DNA from: DAOOVD01 sp035369845
GTDB taxonomy: Bacteria; Bacillota; Desulfotomaculia; Desulfotomaculales; Pelotomaculaceae
Length of the DNA stretch: 10,269 bases
Direction of reading: 5' to 3'
NCBI GenBank assembly: GCA_035369845.1
Contig: DAOOVD010000068.1
Location: 1 to 10,269, forward strand
The notes under the pieces were generated by a model. That model was not told where the DNA came from, did no database searches, and saw nothing but the letters and a program-made list of their open reading frames with translations. Below, one piece after another: positions 1 to 6,778 of this stretch (within the stretch, counting starts at the first letter, position 1; each line of letters opens with the position of its first letter). A program made the translations under genes and the position numbers.

Positions 1-42
1 CTTCTGGCAAAAGCGGCGAACCAGGTGGGAAGCATCAGGTAG
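1..42 (+). CDS. C-terminal end of an upstream protein, probably a flagellar rod/hook-basal body protein (partial)
   Basis: Reading from base 1 in frame gives LLAKAANQVGSIR followed by TAG at 40-42. Only 13 residues are visible, so identity is tentative. Members of the flagellar rod/hook family in clostridia often end in a segment resembling 'AVNEVG' after an amphipathic helix, and the next gene is flgG. A paired FlgF/FlgG-like protein is therefore the likeliest identity. This rests on recalled family resemblance plus position. Any other flagellar gene ending is possible. Confidence 0.4.
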   Translation, partial: LLAKAANQVGSIR

Positions 43-88
43 ACGGTGGATTTGTTTCTTGTGAAATGCCGTTCGCTTCAGACCGGGC

Positions 89-133
89 GCCGGCTCCGCG
101 GCGCGGCTATATGCGCGGCCGGCAAGTATTTTT
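89..133 (+). terminator. GC-rich hairpin with T-run just upstream of flgG (attenuator-like)
   Basis: The left arm (89-93 plus 96-100, with a 2-base CT bulge) pairs with the right arm at 114-123, giving ten base pairs, nearly all G-C, around a 13-base loop. A run of five T lies at 129-133, five bases after the stem. The hairpin sits inside the flagellar operon immediately before the flgG ribosome binding site. It could partly terminate transcription or act as an mRNA processing or stabilising structure. The function is inferred. Confidence 0.4.
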
Positions 134-148
134 AAGAGGTGACTGTTT

Positions 149-919
149 ATGTTGAAAGCCTTGAACAGCGGGGCCTCCGGCCTCAACAGCCAGCAATTGC
201 GCCTGGACAGCATTGCCGGCAACGTTGCAAACATCAACACGGCAGGTTTTAAAAAGAGCCGGGCTGAATTTTCCGAACTGATAAGCCAGGAGATTGAAAA
301 AAACGGCATACCGGTTAGCCGTGACAGTGCGGACGCCGCCTCCGGCAGCGGTGTATACGTGTCCGCCGTGCTAAAGGATTTTGGCCCCGGCGGTCTGGTC
401 GAAACCGGACGTCAGCTTGACCTGGCAATACATGGGGAAGGGTTTTTCAAAGTGCTCCTGCCGGACGGGGGAGAGATGTATACACGTGACGGCGCATTGG
501 GTTTGAATGTTGACGGGAACCTGGTAACCCAGGCAGGCTTTTTACTCGAAGGAATAGAGCCGGTTTCCGGTCAGGAAAGGTTGACGGTTGCCCCGGACGG
601 GACAGTCAGGTTTGAAGGCGCCGAGGGCATTGCAGACGCGGGCCAGATCACTTTGTACAGGTTTGCCAATCCGAACGGCCTGAGAGCGGAAGGCGGCAAC
701 CTTTATTCATATGACGGGGATGCCGGGGAGATCACATCGGGAACGCCGGGCAGTGACGGTTTCGGCGAGATCAGACAGGGCTTCCTGGAAGCGGCCAACG
801 TTGATTTGGTGGAAGAAATGGCGGGCTTGATTGAGGCGCAGCGTTCTTACGGTTTTAATGCCCGGGTCGTCCGAACTGCAGACGACATGTGGAACATGGC
901 CAATAATTTGCGGAAGTAG
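149..919 (+). CDS. flgG: Flagellar basal-body rod protein FlgG (distal rod)
   Basis: FlgG polymerises outside the membrane to form the distal rod linking the flagellar motor to the hook. The protein has 256 residues, close to the usual length of about 260. The N-terminal rod signature NVANINTAGFK is at residues 25-35. The mid-protein DLAIHGEGFF (91-100) and TRDGALGLNVDGNLVT (112-127) are typical of the FlgE/F/G core. The C-terminal block at 210-247, containing QGFLEAANVDLVEEM and IEAQRSYGFNARV, is the conserved coiled region of FlgG. No cleavable signal peptide is seen, as expected for a type III-exported protein. The ATG at 149 has an AAGAGGTGA ribosome binding site at 134-142. The gene lies 13 bases before cheD in the same operon. 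FlgF or a Bacillus FlhO/FlhP-type paralogue is the main alternative; the NVDLVEEM block favours FlgG. Confidence 0.9.
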   Translation: MLKALNSGASGLNSQQLRLDSIAGNVANINTAGFKKSRAEFSELISQEIEKNGIPVSRDSADAASGSGVYVSAVLKDFGPGGLVETGRQLDLAIHGEGFFKVLLPDGGEMYTRDGALGLNVDGNLVTQAGFLLEGIEPVSGQERLTVAPDGTVRFEGAEGIADAGQITLYRFANPNGLRAEGGNLYSYDGDAGEITSGTPGSDGFGEIRQGFLEAANVDLVEEMAGLIEAQRSYGFNARVVRTADDMWNMANNLRK

Positions 920-932
920 GGTGATTTGAAAA

Positions 933-1463
933 ATGCAGTCTTCGCAGGTGCGGGGAGATGCGGTTGGCCGGCCCGCACCCGTTAATGAAATACAGGTTGG
1001 TATCGCCGAATTGAAGGTGACCGGGCAGCCCAACCGGCTGATTACCCTCGGCCTGGGCTCCTGCGTGGGAGTATCGCTGTATGATCCGGCTACAAAGGTT
1101 GGTGGATTGCTGCACATAATGCTACCCGACAGCACCCAGTTCAACAGTATTGCAAAACCGGCCAAATTCGCCGACCTGGGAATTCCCCTGCTGGTACAGG
1201 AGATTAAAAAATACGGGGGCAGGGTCAACGGTCTTCAGGCTAAACTGGCCGGCGGCGCGCAGATGTTTACGGGTTTGAGCGACAAACTGGTTTTAAATAT
1301 CGGAGAGAGAAATATCAATATGGCAAGACAGACGTTAAAAAAAATAGGGATAAAGATTGTGGCGGAAGAAGTGGGGGGGAACAAGGGAAGGACAATGATT
1401 CTTGATACAATCAGCGGTCTGGTGACAATCAGGGTGGTCGGCTCGCAATTGAAGGTGATTTGA
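933..1463 (+). CDS. cheD: Chemoreceptor glutamine deamidase CheD
   Basis: CheD deamidates specific glutamines in methyl-accepting chemotaxis receptors in the cytoplasm and, in B. subtilis-type systems, also binds CheC and stimulates its CheY-P phosphatase activity. The catalytic residues are visible: Thr38, Cys44 in LGLGSCVGVSLYD and His61 in GGLLHIMLPDS. The Thr-6-Cys-17-His spacing matches the catalytic set reported for Thermotoga CheD as I recall it. KLAGGAQMF (residues 104-112) is another family hallmark. At 176 residues it is slightly longer than the usual 155-165, owing to an N-terminal tail of about 18 residues. The ATG at 933 has an AGGGTGAT site at 918-925; the in-frame GTG six codons in is less well placed. 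Its TGA shares one base with the cheR ATG, so translation is probably coupled. Confidence 0.95.
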   Translation: MQSSQVRGDAVGRPAPVNEIQVGIAELKVTGQPNRLITLGLGSCVGVSLYDPATKVGGLLHIMLPDSTQFNSIAKPAKFADLGIPLLVQEIKKYGGRVNGLQAKLAGGAQMFTGLSDKLVLNIGERNINMARQTLKKIGIKIVAEEVGGNKGRTMILDTISGLVTIRVVGSQLKVI

Positions 1464-2239
1464 TGGACTTTGCCGCGTTCAAGGAAAGGGTGCGCACCAG
1501 TTTCAGGCTTGACCTGAACTCTTACAAGGAGAACCAGCTTAAGCGAAGACTCGACAGCCTGATGACAAAACAAAAAATAACGGCCGGAGACTACGCCGGT
1601 TTTTTAAGAATGCTGGCATCCGACAGAAAAGCGTATGTAGAGTTTTTGGACACCCTGACGATAAACGTATCTGAGTTTTTCAGGGACAAACTCATGTTTA
1701 AATTCCTCGAGGAGAAAGTTTTTCCGGCCTTCCTGGAAAGGAAGAAGATGCTTAAGATTTGGAGCGCGGCATGTTCCAGCGGAGCGGAGCCCTATTCTCT
1801 GGCAATCATTCTTGAGGAGATCACTCCCGGCCGCCGCCACCATATCGAGGGCACCGACATAGACGCCAATATCCTCAAGGCCGCCGCAGAGGCCCGTTAT
1901 AACCAGGAGCAGGTGCGAAACGTGAGCGGCGAACGGCTGGCGAAATATTTTACCAGAAACGGCAATTTTTATCTGCTGGATGAAAAAATTAAACAGAAAG
2001 TCTCCTTCCGGCAGCATGATCTTTTGATCGACCATTACGGATGGGGGTATGACCTGATAGCCTGCCGTAACGTGGCGATATACTTTACGAGAGAAGCTCA
2101 GGAAAAGCTTAATGAAAAATTTTACAAGGCTTTGAATCCCGGAGGTGTGTTGTTTATCGGGGCCAGCGAAATGATTTTCAACTACCATGAAATAGGTTTC
2201 GACAAGCTTGCGTCATGTTTTTACCGGAAGAAAAATTAA
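1463..2239 (+). CDS. cheR: Chemotaxis protein methyltransferase CheR
   Basis: CheR uses S-adenosylmethionine to methylate glutamates on chemoreceptors, tuning CheA activity for adaptation. The 258-residue product has an N-terminal helical domain (about 1-75) with TINVSEFFRD at 66-75. A Rossmann methyltransferase domain follows: the SAM-binding WSAACSSGAEPYSLAI at 100-115, GTDIDANIL at 130-138, DLIACRNVAIYF at 197-208 and LNPGGVLFIGASE at 224-236. All canonical motifs are intact. I start it at the ATG at 1463, which overlaps the cheD stop as TGATG and follows GAAGGTGA at 1451-1458. A TTG three bases earlier is in frame but too close to that site. There are no TPR or receptor-tethering extensions. 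It lies 22 bases before cheC. Confidence 0.95.
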   Translation: MDFAAFKERVRTSFRLDLNSYKENQLKRRLDSLMTKQKITAGDYAGFLRMLASDRKAYVEFLDTLTINVSEFFRDKLMFKFLEEKVFPAFLERKKMLKIWSAACSSGAEPYSLAIILEEITPGRRHHIEGTDIDANILKAAAEARYNQEQVRNVSGERLAKYFTRNGNFYLLDEKIKQKVSFRQHDLLIDHYGWGYDLIACRNVAIYFTREAQEKLNEKFYKALNPGGVLFIGASEMIFNYHEIGFDKLASCFYRKKN

Positions 2240-2261
2240 CTGTCCAAGAAGGGATTAATAG

Positions 2262-2885
2262 ATGATTGAACCTGCGGCAATATCGGAAATTCATATCGAC
2301 GCTCTAAAAGAGATCAGCAACATCGGTCTCGGAAACGCTGCAACGGCGCTGGCGGAACTGCTTAACAAAAAAGTGGACATGGCCGTGCCGAAAGCGACCT
2401 TTCTCGAAGTCGAGCAGATTTTCCCCCTGCTGGGGGGGCTTGAGGAAGTAGTGGCCTGTGTCAGTCTCAGCGTGGAAGGCGATGTGCCCGGGGCGGTAAT
2501 GTTCGTTTTTACGGAACAAAGCACTTACAAGCTCGTCGACATGCTGATGGGATATAAGACCGGAACGACGGCCGAACTTGACGACATGGGTGAGTCCGCC
2601 GTGATGGAAATAGGAAACGTGCTGACCGGATCTTTTATAAACGCCATCGGCGGCATGACGGGACTGAGAATGAACACGTCCGTGCCCATGTTCGCATTCG
2701 ATATGCTTGGCGCAGTCCTCAGTTCCTTCCTGGTGGCGAGCGGCCATTGGGAAGACAGGTTGCTGTTGATTGAAACGCTGTTTTTTCAGGAACAGGACGA
2801 GATCAAAGGGCACTTTTTCCTGCTCCCGGAAACCGGCGGTTTGGAGAGACTTTTTGAAGCGCTGGGAATGCCGGCGGAATGTTAA
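2262..2885 (+). CDS. cheC: CheY-P phosphatase CheC
   Basis: CheC dephosphorylates CheY-P and partners with CheD in the adaptation system found in Firmicutes and Thermotoga. The protein has 207 residues, the usual CheC size. Both copies of the phosphatase signature D/S-x3-E-x2-N-x22-P are intact: D13, E17, N20, P43, and S112, E116, N119, P142. It is therefore predicted to be a two-active-site enzyme, unlike CheX-type single-site relatives. The ATG at 2262 follows an AAGAAGGGA site at about 2246-2254. The gene sits between cheR and cheY, fitting a role in setting CheY-P lifetime. It lacks the FliN-like C-terminal domain that distinguishes FliY downstream. Confidence 0.95.
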   Translation: MIEPAAISEIHIDALKEISNIGLGNAATALAELLNKKVDMAVPKATFLEVEQIFPLLGGLEEVVACVSLSVEGDVPGAVMFVFTEQSTYKLVDMLMGYKTGTTAELDDMGESAVMEIGNVLTGSFINAIGGMTGLRMNTSVPMFAFDMLGAVLSSFLVASGHWEDRLLLIETLFFQEQDEIKGHFFLLPETGGLERLFEALGMPAEC

Positions 2886-2906
2886 GGAAGACACACGGGA
2901 GGTTGA

Positions 2907-3287
2907 TTGAACTTGGGCAAGCGTATCCTCATTGTTGACGATGCGGCATTCATGAGGATGATGATCAAAAACATCATCACCAAAAACGGCTACGAGGTCG
3001 TAGGGGAAGCGGAAAACGGGCAGGTTGCGGTGGAGCTGTACAAACAGCACAAACCCGATCTGGTCACCATGGACATCACGATGCCCGAAATGAACGGGAT
3101 TGAGGGTGTCAAAGCCATTCGTAGCATCGACCCCAACGCCAACATTATTATGTGCAGCGCCATGGGCCAGCAGGCAATGGTGATGGAGGCAATCCAGGCA
3201 GGGGCAAAAGATTTCATAGTCAAGCCGTTTCAGCAGGATCGCATCCTGCAGGCCATAGAGAGAGTGTTATCCAGATCAGGCAATTAG
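2907..3287 (+). CDS. cheY: Chemotaxis response regulator CheY
   Basis: CheY is a single-domain response regulator that is phosphorylated by CheA and binds the flagellar switch (FliM/FliY) to change rotation. The 126-residue product has the receiver landmarks: acidic pair D11-D12, phospho-acceptor D56 in LVTMDITMPEMNG, conserved S84 in CSAMGQQ, and K106 in VKPF. The N-terminal stretch RILIVDDAAFMRMMIK closely resembles Bacillus CheY. No ATG fits, so a TTG start is needed. TTG 2907 lies 4 bases after GGGAGG (2897-2902). A second in-frame TTG at 2913 lies 10 bases after it and would give a protein starting MGKRILIV. The choice between the two is open. fliM follows after 23 bases. Confidence 0.95.
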   Translation: MNLGKRILIVDDAAFMRMMIKNIITKNGYEVVGEAENGQVAVELYKQHKPDLVTMDITMPEMNGIEGVKAIRSIDPNANIIMCSAMGQQAMVMEAIQAGAKDFIVKPFQQDRILQAIERVLSRSGN

Positions 3288-3310
3288 TTTGAACAGGGGA
3301 AGGAACCTTC

Positions 3311-4306
3311 ATGGACGTACTGTCGCAAAGTGAAATAGACGCCTTGCTGAACGCTTTGTCGACCGGCGAGGTAAACATTGAAGAACTGAAAGAACCAAAG
3401 AAGCAGGCGGAACACAAACTTTATGATTTCCGGCGACCCAACAAATTTTCCAAGGATCAGTTGCGCACGCTGCAGGTGATGCACACCAATTTTGCGCGCC
3501 TTTTGTCGAGCTTCCTTACAGGTTATCTGAGAAACAACATAGCTATTGAAGTTGCTTCCATCGATCAGTTGACGTATGATGATTTCATCCGTTCAATACC
3601 GACTCCCACCGTACTGACCATTTTTTCGCTGAATCCTTTGAAGGGAACCGCCATAGTTCAGTTCGACACCACGTTCATTTTCCCGGTTATCGACCTTTTT
3701 TTCGGGGGAAGCGGGGAGGTGACGCGGTCGGTACGGGAGCTTACCGATATCGAACTGTCGGTGGTCCGCAAGCTGAGCGTCAAGATCCTGGAAAATCTGG
3801 CTCTGGCCTGGAAAGATATTTTTCTCGTCGAGCCGGTTATCGATACCATTGAAACGAATCCTTACCTGCAGCAGTTTTTTGAATTCAACGAGATAGTGGC
3901 CCTGATCACCATGACGGCGCAGGTGGGAGAATCGGTAAAGGGATTTATAAATCTTTGCCTGCCTTTCCCCATGCTGGATCCCGTTATTTCCCAGCTCGCC
4001 CACCACCGGCGTTTCGGAGCCCAGACGGCGGCTGTTGACGAGAAGGAAAAAAGGATACTCCAGTACTGGCTAGGCCTGCCGACGGTTGAACTTTCAGTGA
4101 TGGCCGGCCACTCGCAGATTACGATAAGCGATTTTCTGCAGTTACAGGAAGGGGACGTTCTTATTTTGGACAAGAAAGTGGACCAGGATATGGACTTGTA
4201 CGTGGGAGAAAGTTTGAAATACAAGGTCCAGGCAGGAACGATGGGAAACCAGCTTGCCGTGCAGGTTACCGCACTGGTGGAAGAGGGGGAAAAGGATGTC
4301 CAATAA
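3311..4306 (+). CDS. fliM: Flagellar motor switch protein FliM
   Basis: FliM forms the middle of the cytoplasmic C-ring, receives CheY-P and transmits the switching signal. The 331-residue protein starts with the CheY-binding peptide LSQSEIDALLNAL (4-16), followed by a short charged linker. The middle domain (about 38-235) is CheC-like in fold and carries the FFGGSGE turn at 130-136. The C-terminal SpoA (surface presentation of antigens) domain is at about 250-322, with LPTVELSVMAGHSQITISDFL. Length and domain order are normal. The ATG at 3311 has an AGGGGAAGGA site at 3296-3305. The last 11 bases overlap the start of fliY, so the two C-ring genes are probably translationally coupled. Confidence 0.96.
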   Translation: MDVLSQSEIDALLNALSTGEVNIEELKEPKKQAEHKLYDFRRPNKFSKDQLRTLQVMHTNFARLLSSFLTGYLRNNIAIEVASIDQLTYDDFIRSIPTPTVLTIFSLNPLKGTAIVQFDTTFIFPVIDLFFGGSGEVTRSVRELTDIELSVVRKLSVKILENLALAWKDIFLVEPVIDTIETNPYLQQFFEFNEIVALITMTAQVGESVKGFINLCLPFPMLDPVISQLAHHRRFGAQTAAVDEKEKRILQYWLGLPTVELSVMAGHSQITISDFLQLQEGDVLILDKKVDQDMDLYVGESLKYKVQAGTMGNQLAVQVTALVEEGEKDVQ

Positions 4307-5627
4307 ACTTTTGAAGCAGGAGGAAATAGATGCCCTGTTGTCGCAATCCGCCGAAGGCGGGCAAAGGGCCGAAGAGGGGGCTGTATTGTTGGAAGGAAGC
4401 GAACAGGGGAAAACGGCTGCCGCTGAAGATGCCGTAACAGAGAGCTGGCAGCCGGAGGACGGCGGCCTCGAAGCGGCAGGCGACGCAGTCCGGGAACCGG
4501 ACGCCGCCGGCGAAAAAGAGGTCGTGTCCATGGAAATGGAACACCTGTTGAAAGATGAAGAAAAGGACGCTTTGGGCGAGATCGGCAATATTTGTATGGG
4601 GTCCGCGGCAACCACCCTCTCCATGCTTTTGAACCACAAGGTCAGCATTACCAGCCCGCGCGTGACCATAACAACCATGGACGAGCTTTTTCACAGTTTC
4701 GTGGTTCCCCACATGTGCATTTACGTGCGCTTTATCGAGGGGCTTTCCGGCTACAACCTTTTAATAATGAGGCTTCCCGACGCCGCCGTTTTGGCGGATT
4801 TGATCATGGGCGGGGAAGGGAAAGACGTTCCTGAAGAGATCTCCGAAATCGGCGTTAGCGCGGCATCGGAAGCCATGAATCAGATGATCGGCACCGCTTC
4901 CACCTCCATGGCGGCAATGTTTGCCCGGACGGTAAATATTTCTCCTCCTGAAACAAGAGTTTATTACACTGCCGATGATTTGAAACCTCCCCTTGATTAT
5001 CAGGGACCGATAGTCGTCGTCTGGTTTAAAATGACTGTGGGCGACATCCTGAACACCCAGTTCATGCAGGTAATGGGTGTTGATACCGCGAAGGAAGAAG
5101 CGAATCTCATCCTCGGCCAGCTTTTGACCGACGGAAGCGGCGCGGATGCACAGGAACAGGAGGCGCCTTTTGAAACCGCTGCGGCAACAGAGCCGGACGA
5201 AGAGTTGGTTGAATCGCTGATAAGGGATTTGCACGGGCCGCGGCCCGGCAGGCCGGTTGATGAAACCGTAGGGGCGAGGAGCCGGGACGCGGCAAGGCCG
5301 GTGGTTCCCGGCGCCGGCGAGCGGGCCGGGTTGTCGCTTGCGGAGGGTGTGACCGGTATAGACCAGCGCCGTTTGAACCGGATTCTCGATATTCCCCTGA
5401 AGGTAACGGTCCTGTTGGGCAGGACCAGGTGGCCCATCAAGGATTTGCTGGGTATTACGCCGGGTACGATAGTTGAACTGCAAAACCTGGTGGATGAGCC
5501 CGTGGAAGTGCTGGTCAACGGAACACCCGTCGCGCTGGGCGAGGTCGTTGTGGTCAACGAGAACTTCGGCATAAGAATAACGAGTATCATGGAGCCTGAG
5601 GAAAGGTTGAAAAATTTGCGCAGGTAA
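4296..5627 (+). CDS. fliY: Flagellar motor switch phosphatase FliY (CheC-like/FliN fusion)
   Basis: FliY is both a C-ring component and a CheY-P phosphatase. The 443-residue product begins with a FliM-like CheY-docking peptide, KQEEIDALLSQ (7-17). A linker rich in Glu and Ala (18-80) follows. A CheC-like domain has two intact D/S-x3-E-x2-N-x22-P sites: D91, E95, N98, P121, and S188, E192, N195, P218. A second low-complexity linker (about 285-350) leads to the C-terminal FliN/SpoA domain (about 357-435), with LDIPLKVTVLLGRT and LVNGTPVALGEVVVV. I use the ATG at 4296, which has GAGGGGG upstream inside the fliM end. A longer reading from TTG at 4254 would add 14 residues that do not resemble the family. 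No separate fliN is seen, so the fused FliN domain probably does that job. Confidence 0.95.
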   Translation: MSNKLLKQEEIDALLSQSAEGGQRAEEGAVLLEGSEQGKTAAAEDAVTESWQPEDGGLEAAGDAVREPDAAGEKEVVSMEMEHLLKDEEKDALGEIGNICMGSAATTLSMLLNHKVSITSPRVTITTMDELFHSFVVPHMCIYVRFIEGLSGYNLLIMRLPDAAVLADLIMGGEGKDVPEEISEIGVSAASEAMNQMIGTASTSMAAMFARTVNISPPETRVYYTADDLKPPLDYQGPIVVVWFKMTVGDILNTQFMQVMGVDTAKEEANLILGQLLTDGSGADAQEQEAPFETAAATEPDEELVESLIRDLHGPRPGRPVDETVGARSRDAARPVVPGAGERAGLSLAEGVTGIDQRRLNRILDIPLKVTVLLGRTRWPIKDLLGITPGTIVELQNLVDEPVEVLVNGTPVALGEVVVVNENFGIRITSIMEPEERLKNLRR

Positions 5628-5648
5628 GGGGGCTTAAACGCCCCTTTT
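5626..5648 (+). terminator. Intrinsic terminator after fliY
   Basis: An 8-bp stem (5626-5633 with 5640-5647, including one G-U pair) encloses the hexaloop TTAAAC. It overlaps the fliY stop codon and ends in four T. The T-run is short, so termination may be partial. It marks the likely end of the flagellar/chemotaxis transcript. Confidence 0.6.
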
Positions 5649-5687
5649 GATTTGTTGCCGTTTCCGCACGGCGCACTGTATTCTTTG

Positions 5688-5712
5688 CAGACGAAGGCGC
5701 TGCCTTCGTCTG
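5688..5712. repeat. Perfect 11-bp inverted repeat (hairpin) after fliY
   Basis: CAGACGAAGGC and its exact reverse complement GCCTTCGTCTG flank a 3-base loop GCT. The stem is unusually strong for an intergenic hairpin and can be extended by G-U pairs. It has no T-run, so it does not look like a standard terminator. It forms the left end of the first direct-repeat copy, as REP-like palindromes do. The role is unknown. Confidence 0.65.
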
Positions 5713-5752
5713 TGGTTTGTTGATAAGTACCTTGAGGTTGAAACGTTCACTC
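5690..5752 (+). repeat. Direct repeat, copy A
   Basis: This copy shares its first 15 bases (14 identical) and last 23 bases (20 identical) with copy B at 5875-5938. The inner 25 bases are only about half identical, and there is one single-base length difference. The conserved ends are GAC-AAGGCGCTGCC and CCTTGAGGTTGAA. The pattern of conserved ends and a diverged middle argues for a shared element rather than chance. Confidence 0.6.
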
Positions 5753-5874
5753 CGGCTGTTGTTTTTTATGTACCCTTCACTCTTTTGGGCAGTGCCCTGT
5801 CACCGCTCACTCCCGGTGCTTCCGCTGGCAACACTTGCTGCTTGCTGCGGCGCAACGCAATACCGTTCGCTGCC

Positions 5875-5938
5875 GACAAAGGCGCTGCCCTTCGCATGAA
5901 GTTGCCGGTAAAACGCCTTGAGGTTGAAGCGCTCGCTC
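5875..5938 (+). repeat. Direct repeat, copy B
   Basis: This is the second copy of the unit at 5690-5752, starting 185 bases downstream of it in the same orientation. The palindrome found at the left end of copy A is decayed here: AAGGC GCT GCC survives, but the outer stem does not. It ends about 100 bases before the metallophosphoesterase start. Confidence 0.6.
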
Positions 5939-5961
5939 AGATGCTTCGCGCCGGGTGAGTG

Positions 5962-5990
5962 TTGGAAAGTTGAACCGCCTGTGCTAAACT
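5962..5990 (+). promoter_or_regulatory. Weak sigma-A-type promoter candidate for the phosphoesterase gene
   Basis: TTGGAA (5962-5967) and TAAACT (5985-5990) are 17 bases apart, each matching four of six consensus bases. They sit 45 bases before the TTG start at 6035 and after the fliY terminator, where a promoter is expected. The match is weak on its own. Confidence 0.3.
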
Positions 5991-6034
5991 ATTTTAGGGG
6001 CAGCCCGGTGGTTGTTCGGGGAGGAAATGCGGTT

Positions 6035-6763
6035 TTGCATATATATGCAATAGGCGATATCCATCTTTCTATCGAAGGGCCGGTAGATCCGTCCGACTGG
6101 GACAGCGTGAGAGTGCGCAAGCCGATGGACATATTCGGCGGTGAATGGCGCGAACATTACCGGAAATTATATGAAAACTGGGTGGATCGCGTGGACAGCT
6201 CCGACATGGTGCTCATGCCGGGGGACATTTCATGGGCGATGAGACTGGAGGAGGCGCGTTACGATTTACAGTTTCTCGGACTGTTGCCGGGTTTAATCGT
6301 ATGTGTTCCGGGGAACCACGACTACTGGTGGCAGAGCCTTGCCAAGGTGCGCGCGGCAGTTCCGGACAATGTGAAGGTGATCCAGAACGACTGCCTGAAG
6401 GTGGACGGTTTGGCCGTATGCGGTTCAAGGGGGTGGAACTGTCCCGGAGGCGATGATTTTGGCGAAAGCGATCTGAAGATATACCGGCGTGAATTGATCC
6501 GGATGGAGAATTCGCTCAAGAGCGCCCGCGGTTCGGAGAAGATCATCGTAATCACTCATTTCATGCCAACGAATGAACGGCATGAGGAAAACGAATTAAT
6601 CGAGATGTTCCGCCATTACGGAGTAAGCCACGTTGTTTACGGGCACCTGCACGGAAATGCGGCCAGCCGGCGTCTCCCCGAAAGCGCGTGGGGAATCAGA
6701 TTCCACCTTTGCAGTGCGGATTTTGTCAATTTTACCCCGCTCCCGGTCATGACAATGCGGTAA
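6035..6763 (+). CDS. Calcineurin-like metallophosphoesterase
   Basis: This is a predicted cytoplasmic phosphohydrolase with a two-metal centre. All signature residues are present: D8 and H10 in YAIGDIHLS, D64 in PGDISW, N94-H95-D96 in PGNHDYWW, H175 in ITHFMP, and H204/H206 in YGHLHG. At 242 residues it covers one complete domain. The sequence (IFGGEWREH, GDISWAMRLEEA, GNHDYWW, CGSRGW) resembles the COG1768-type 'predicted phosphohydrolase' group as I recall it; the substrate is unknown. The open frame extends upstream to 5918, but those extra residues lie in the repeat region and look non-coding. TTG 6035 has GGGGAGG at 6018-6024 and gives the expected MHIYAIGDIH start. It converges with the HD-GYP gene, with 5 bases between the two stop codons. 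Confidence 0.88.
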   Translation: MHIYAIGDIHLSIEGPVDPSDWDSVRVRKPMDIFGGEWREHYRKLYENWVDRVDSSDMVLMPGDISWAMRLEEARYDLQFLGLLPGLIVCVPGNHDYWWQSLAKVRAAVPDNVKVIQNDCLKVDGLAVCGSRGWNCPGGDDFGESDLKIYRRELIRMENSLKSARGSEKIIVITHFMPTNERHEENELIEMFRHYGVSHVVYGHLHGNAASRRLPESAWGIRFHLCSADFVNFTPLPVMTMR

Positions 6764-6778
6764 AACGCCTAATTACCG
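6758..6778. terminator. Possible weak bidirectional hairpin between convergent genes
   Basis: CGGTAA (6758-6763) and TTACCG (6773-6778) can form a 6-bp stem with a 9-base loop spanning the two convergent stop codons. There is no clear T-run on either side, so it is at best a weak terminator. Confidence 0.25.

Larger units (their letters stand above)
5649..5960. other. Gene-free stretch filled with degenerate repeats
   Basis: No convincing coding sequence lies here. Two overlapping open frames exist (5647-5958 and 5717-5899), but neither resembles a known family and neither has a clear ribosome binding site. They also translate the repeat units themselves, giving LRLKRSLR-type runs. The stretch contains two long related units (5690-5752 and 5875-5938), a perfect hairpin (5688-5712), and recurrent CGYTCRCT-like words near 5744, 5771, 5802, 5863 and 5930. 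It looks like an intergenic repeat element or the decayed remains of one. Confidence 0.5.

Noticed and set aside
43..148. Sigma-28 (FliA/SigD)-type promoter before flgG
   Set aside because: No TAAA-N15-GCCGATAA-like pair could be found; the short gap instead holds a hairpin.
707..1228. Minus-strand open frames across flgG-cheD and opposite other flagellar genes
   Set aside because: They lie antisense to well-identified genes, lack family motifs and arise from the codon pattern of the real genes.
4592..4834. Plus-strand open frame inside fliY in another frame
   Set aside because: Shadow of fliY, which has conserved motifs through this whole stretch.
5688..5938. CRISPR array
   Set aside because: Only two long units that are internally diverged, 185 bases apart, without regular short repeats or equal spacers and with no cas genes nearby.
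5647..5958. Open frame of 103 codons (and a nested one at 5717-5899) after fliY
   Set aside because: No ribosome binding site, no family resemblance, Leu/Arg/Ser/Cys-rich composition, and it translates the repeat units. More likely non-coding.
5918..6034. N-terminal extension of the metallophosphoesterase
   Set aside because: The extra 39 codons fall in the repeat region and do not resemble the family. The TTG at 6035 has a good ribosome binding site and gives the expected start.
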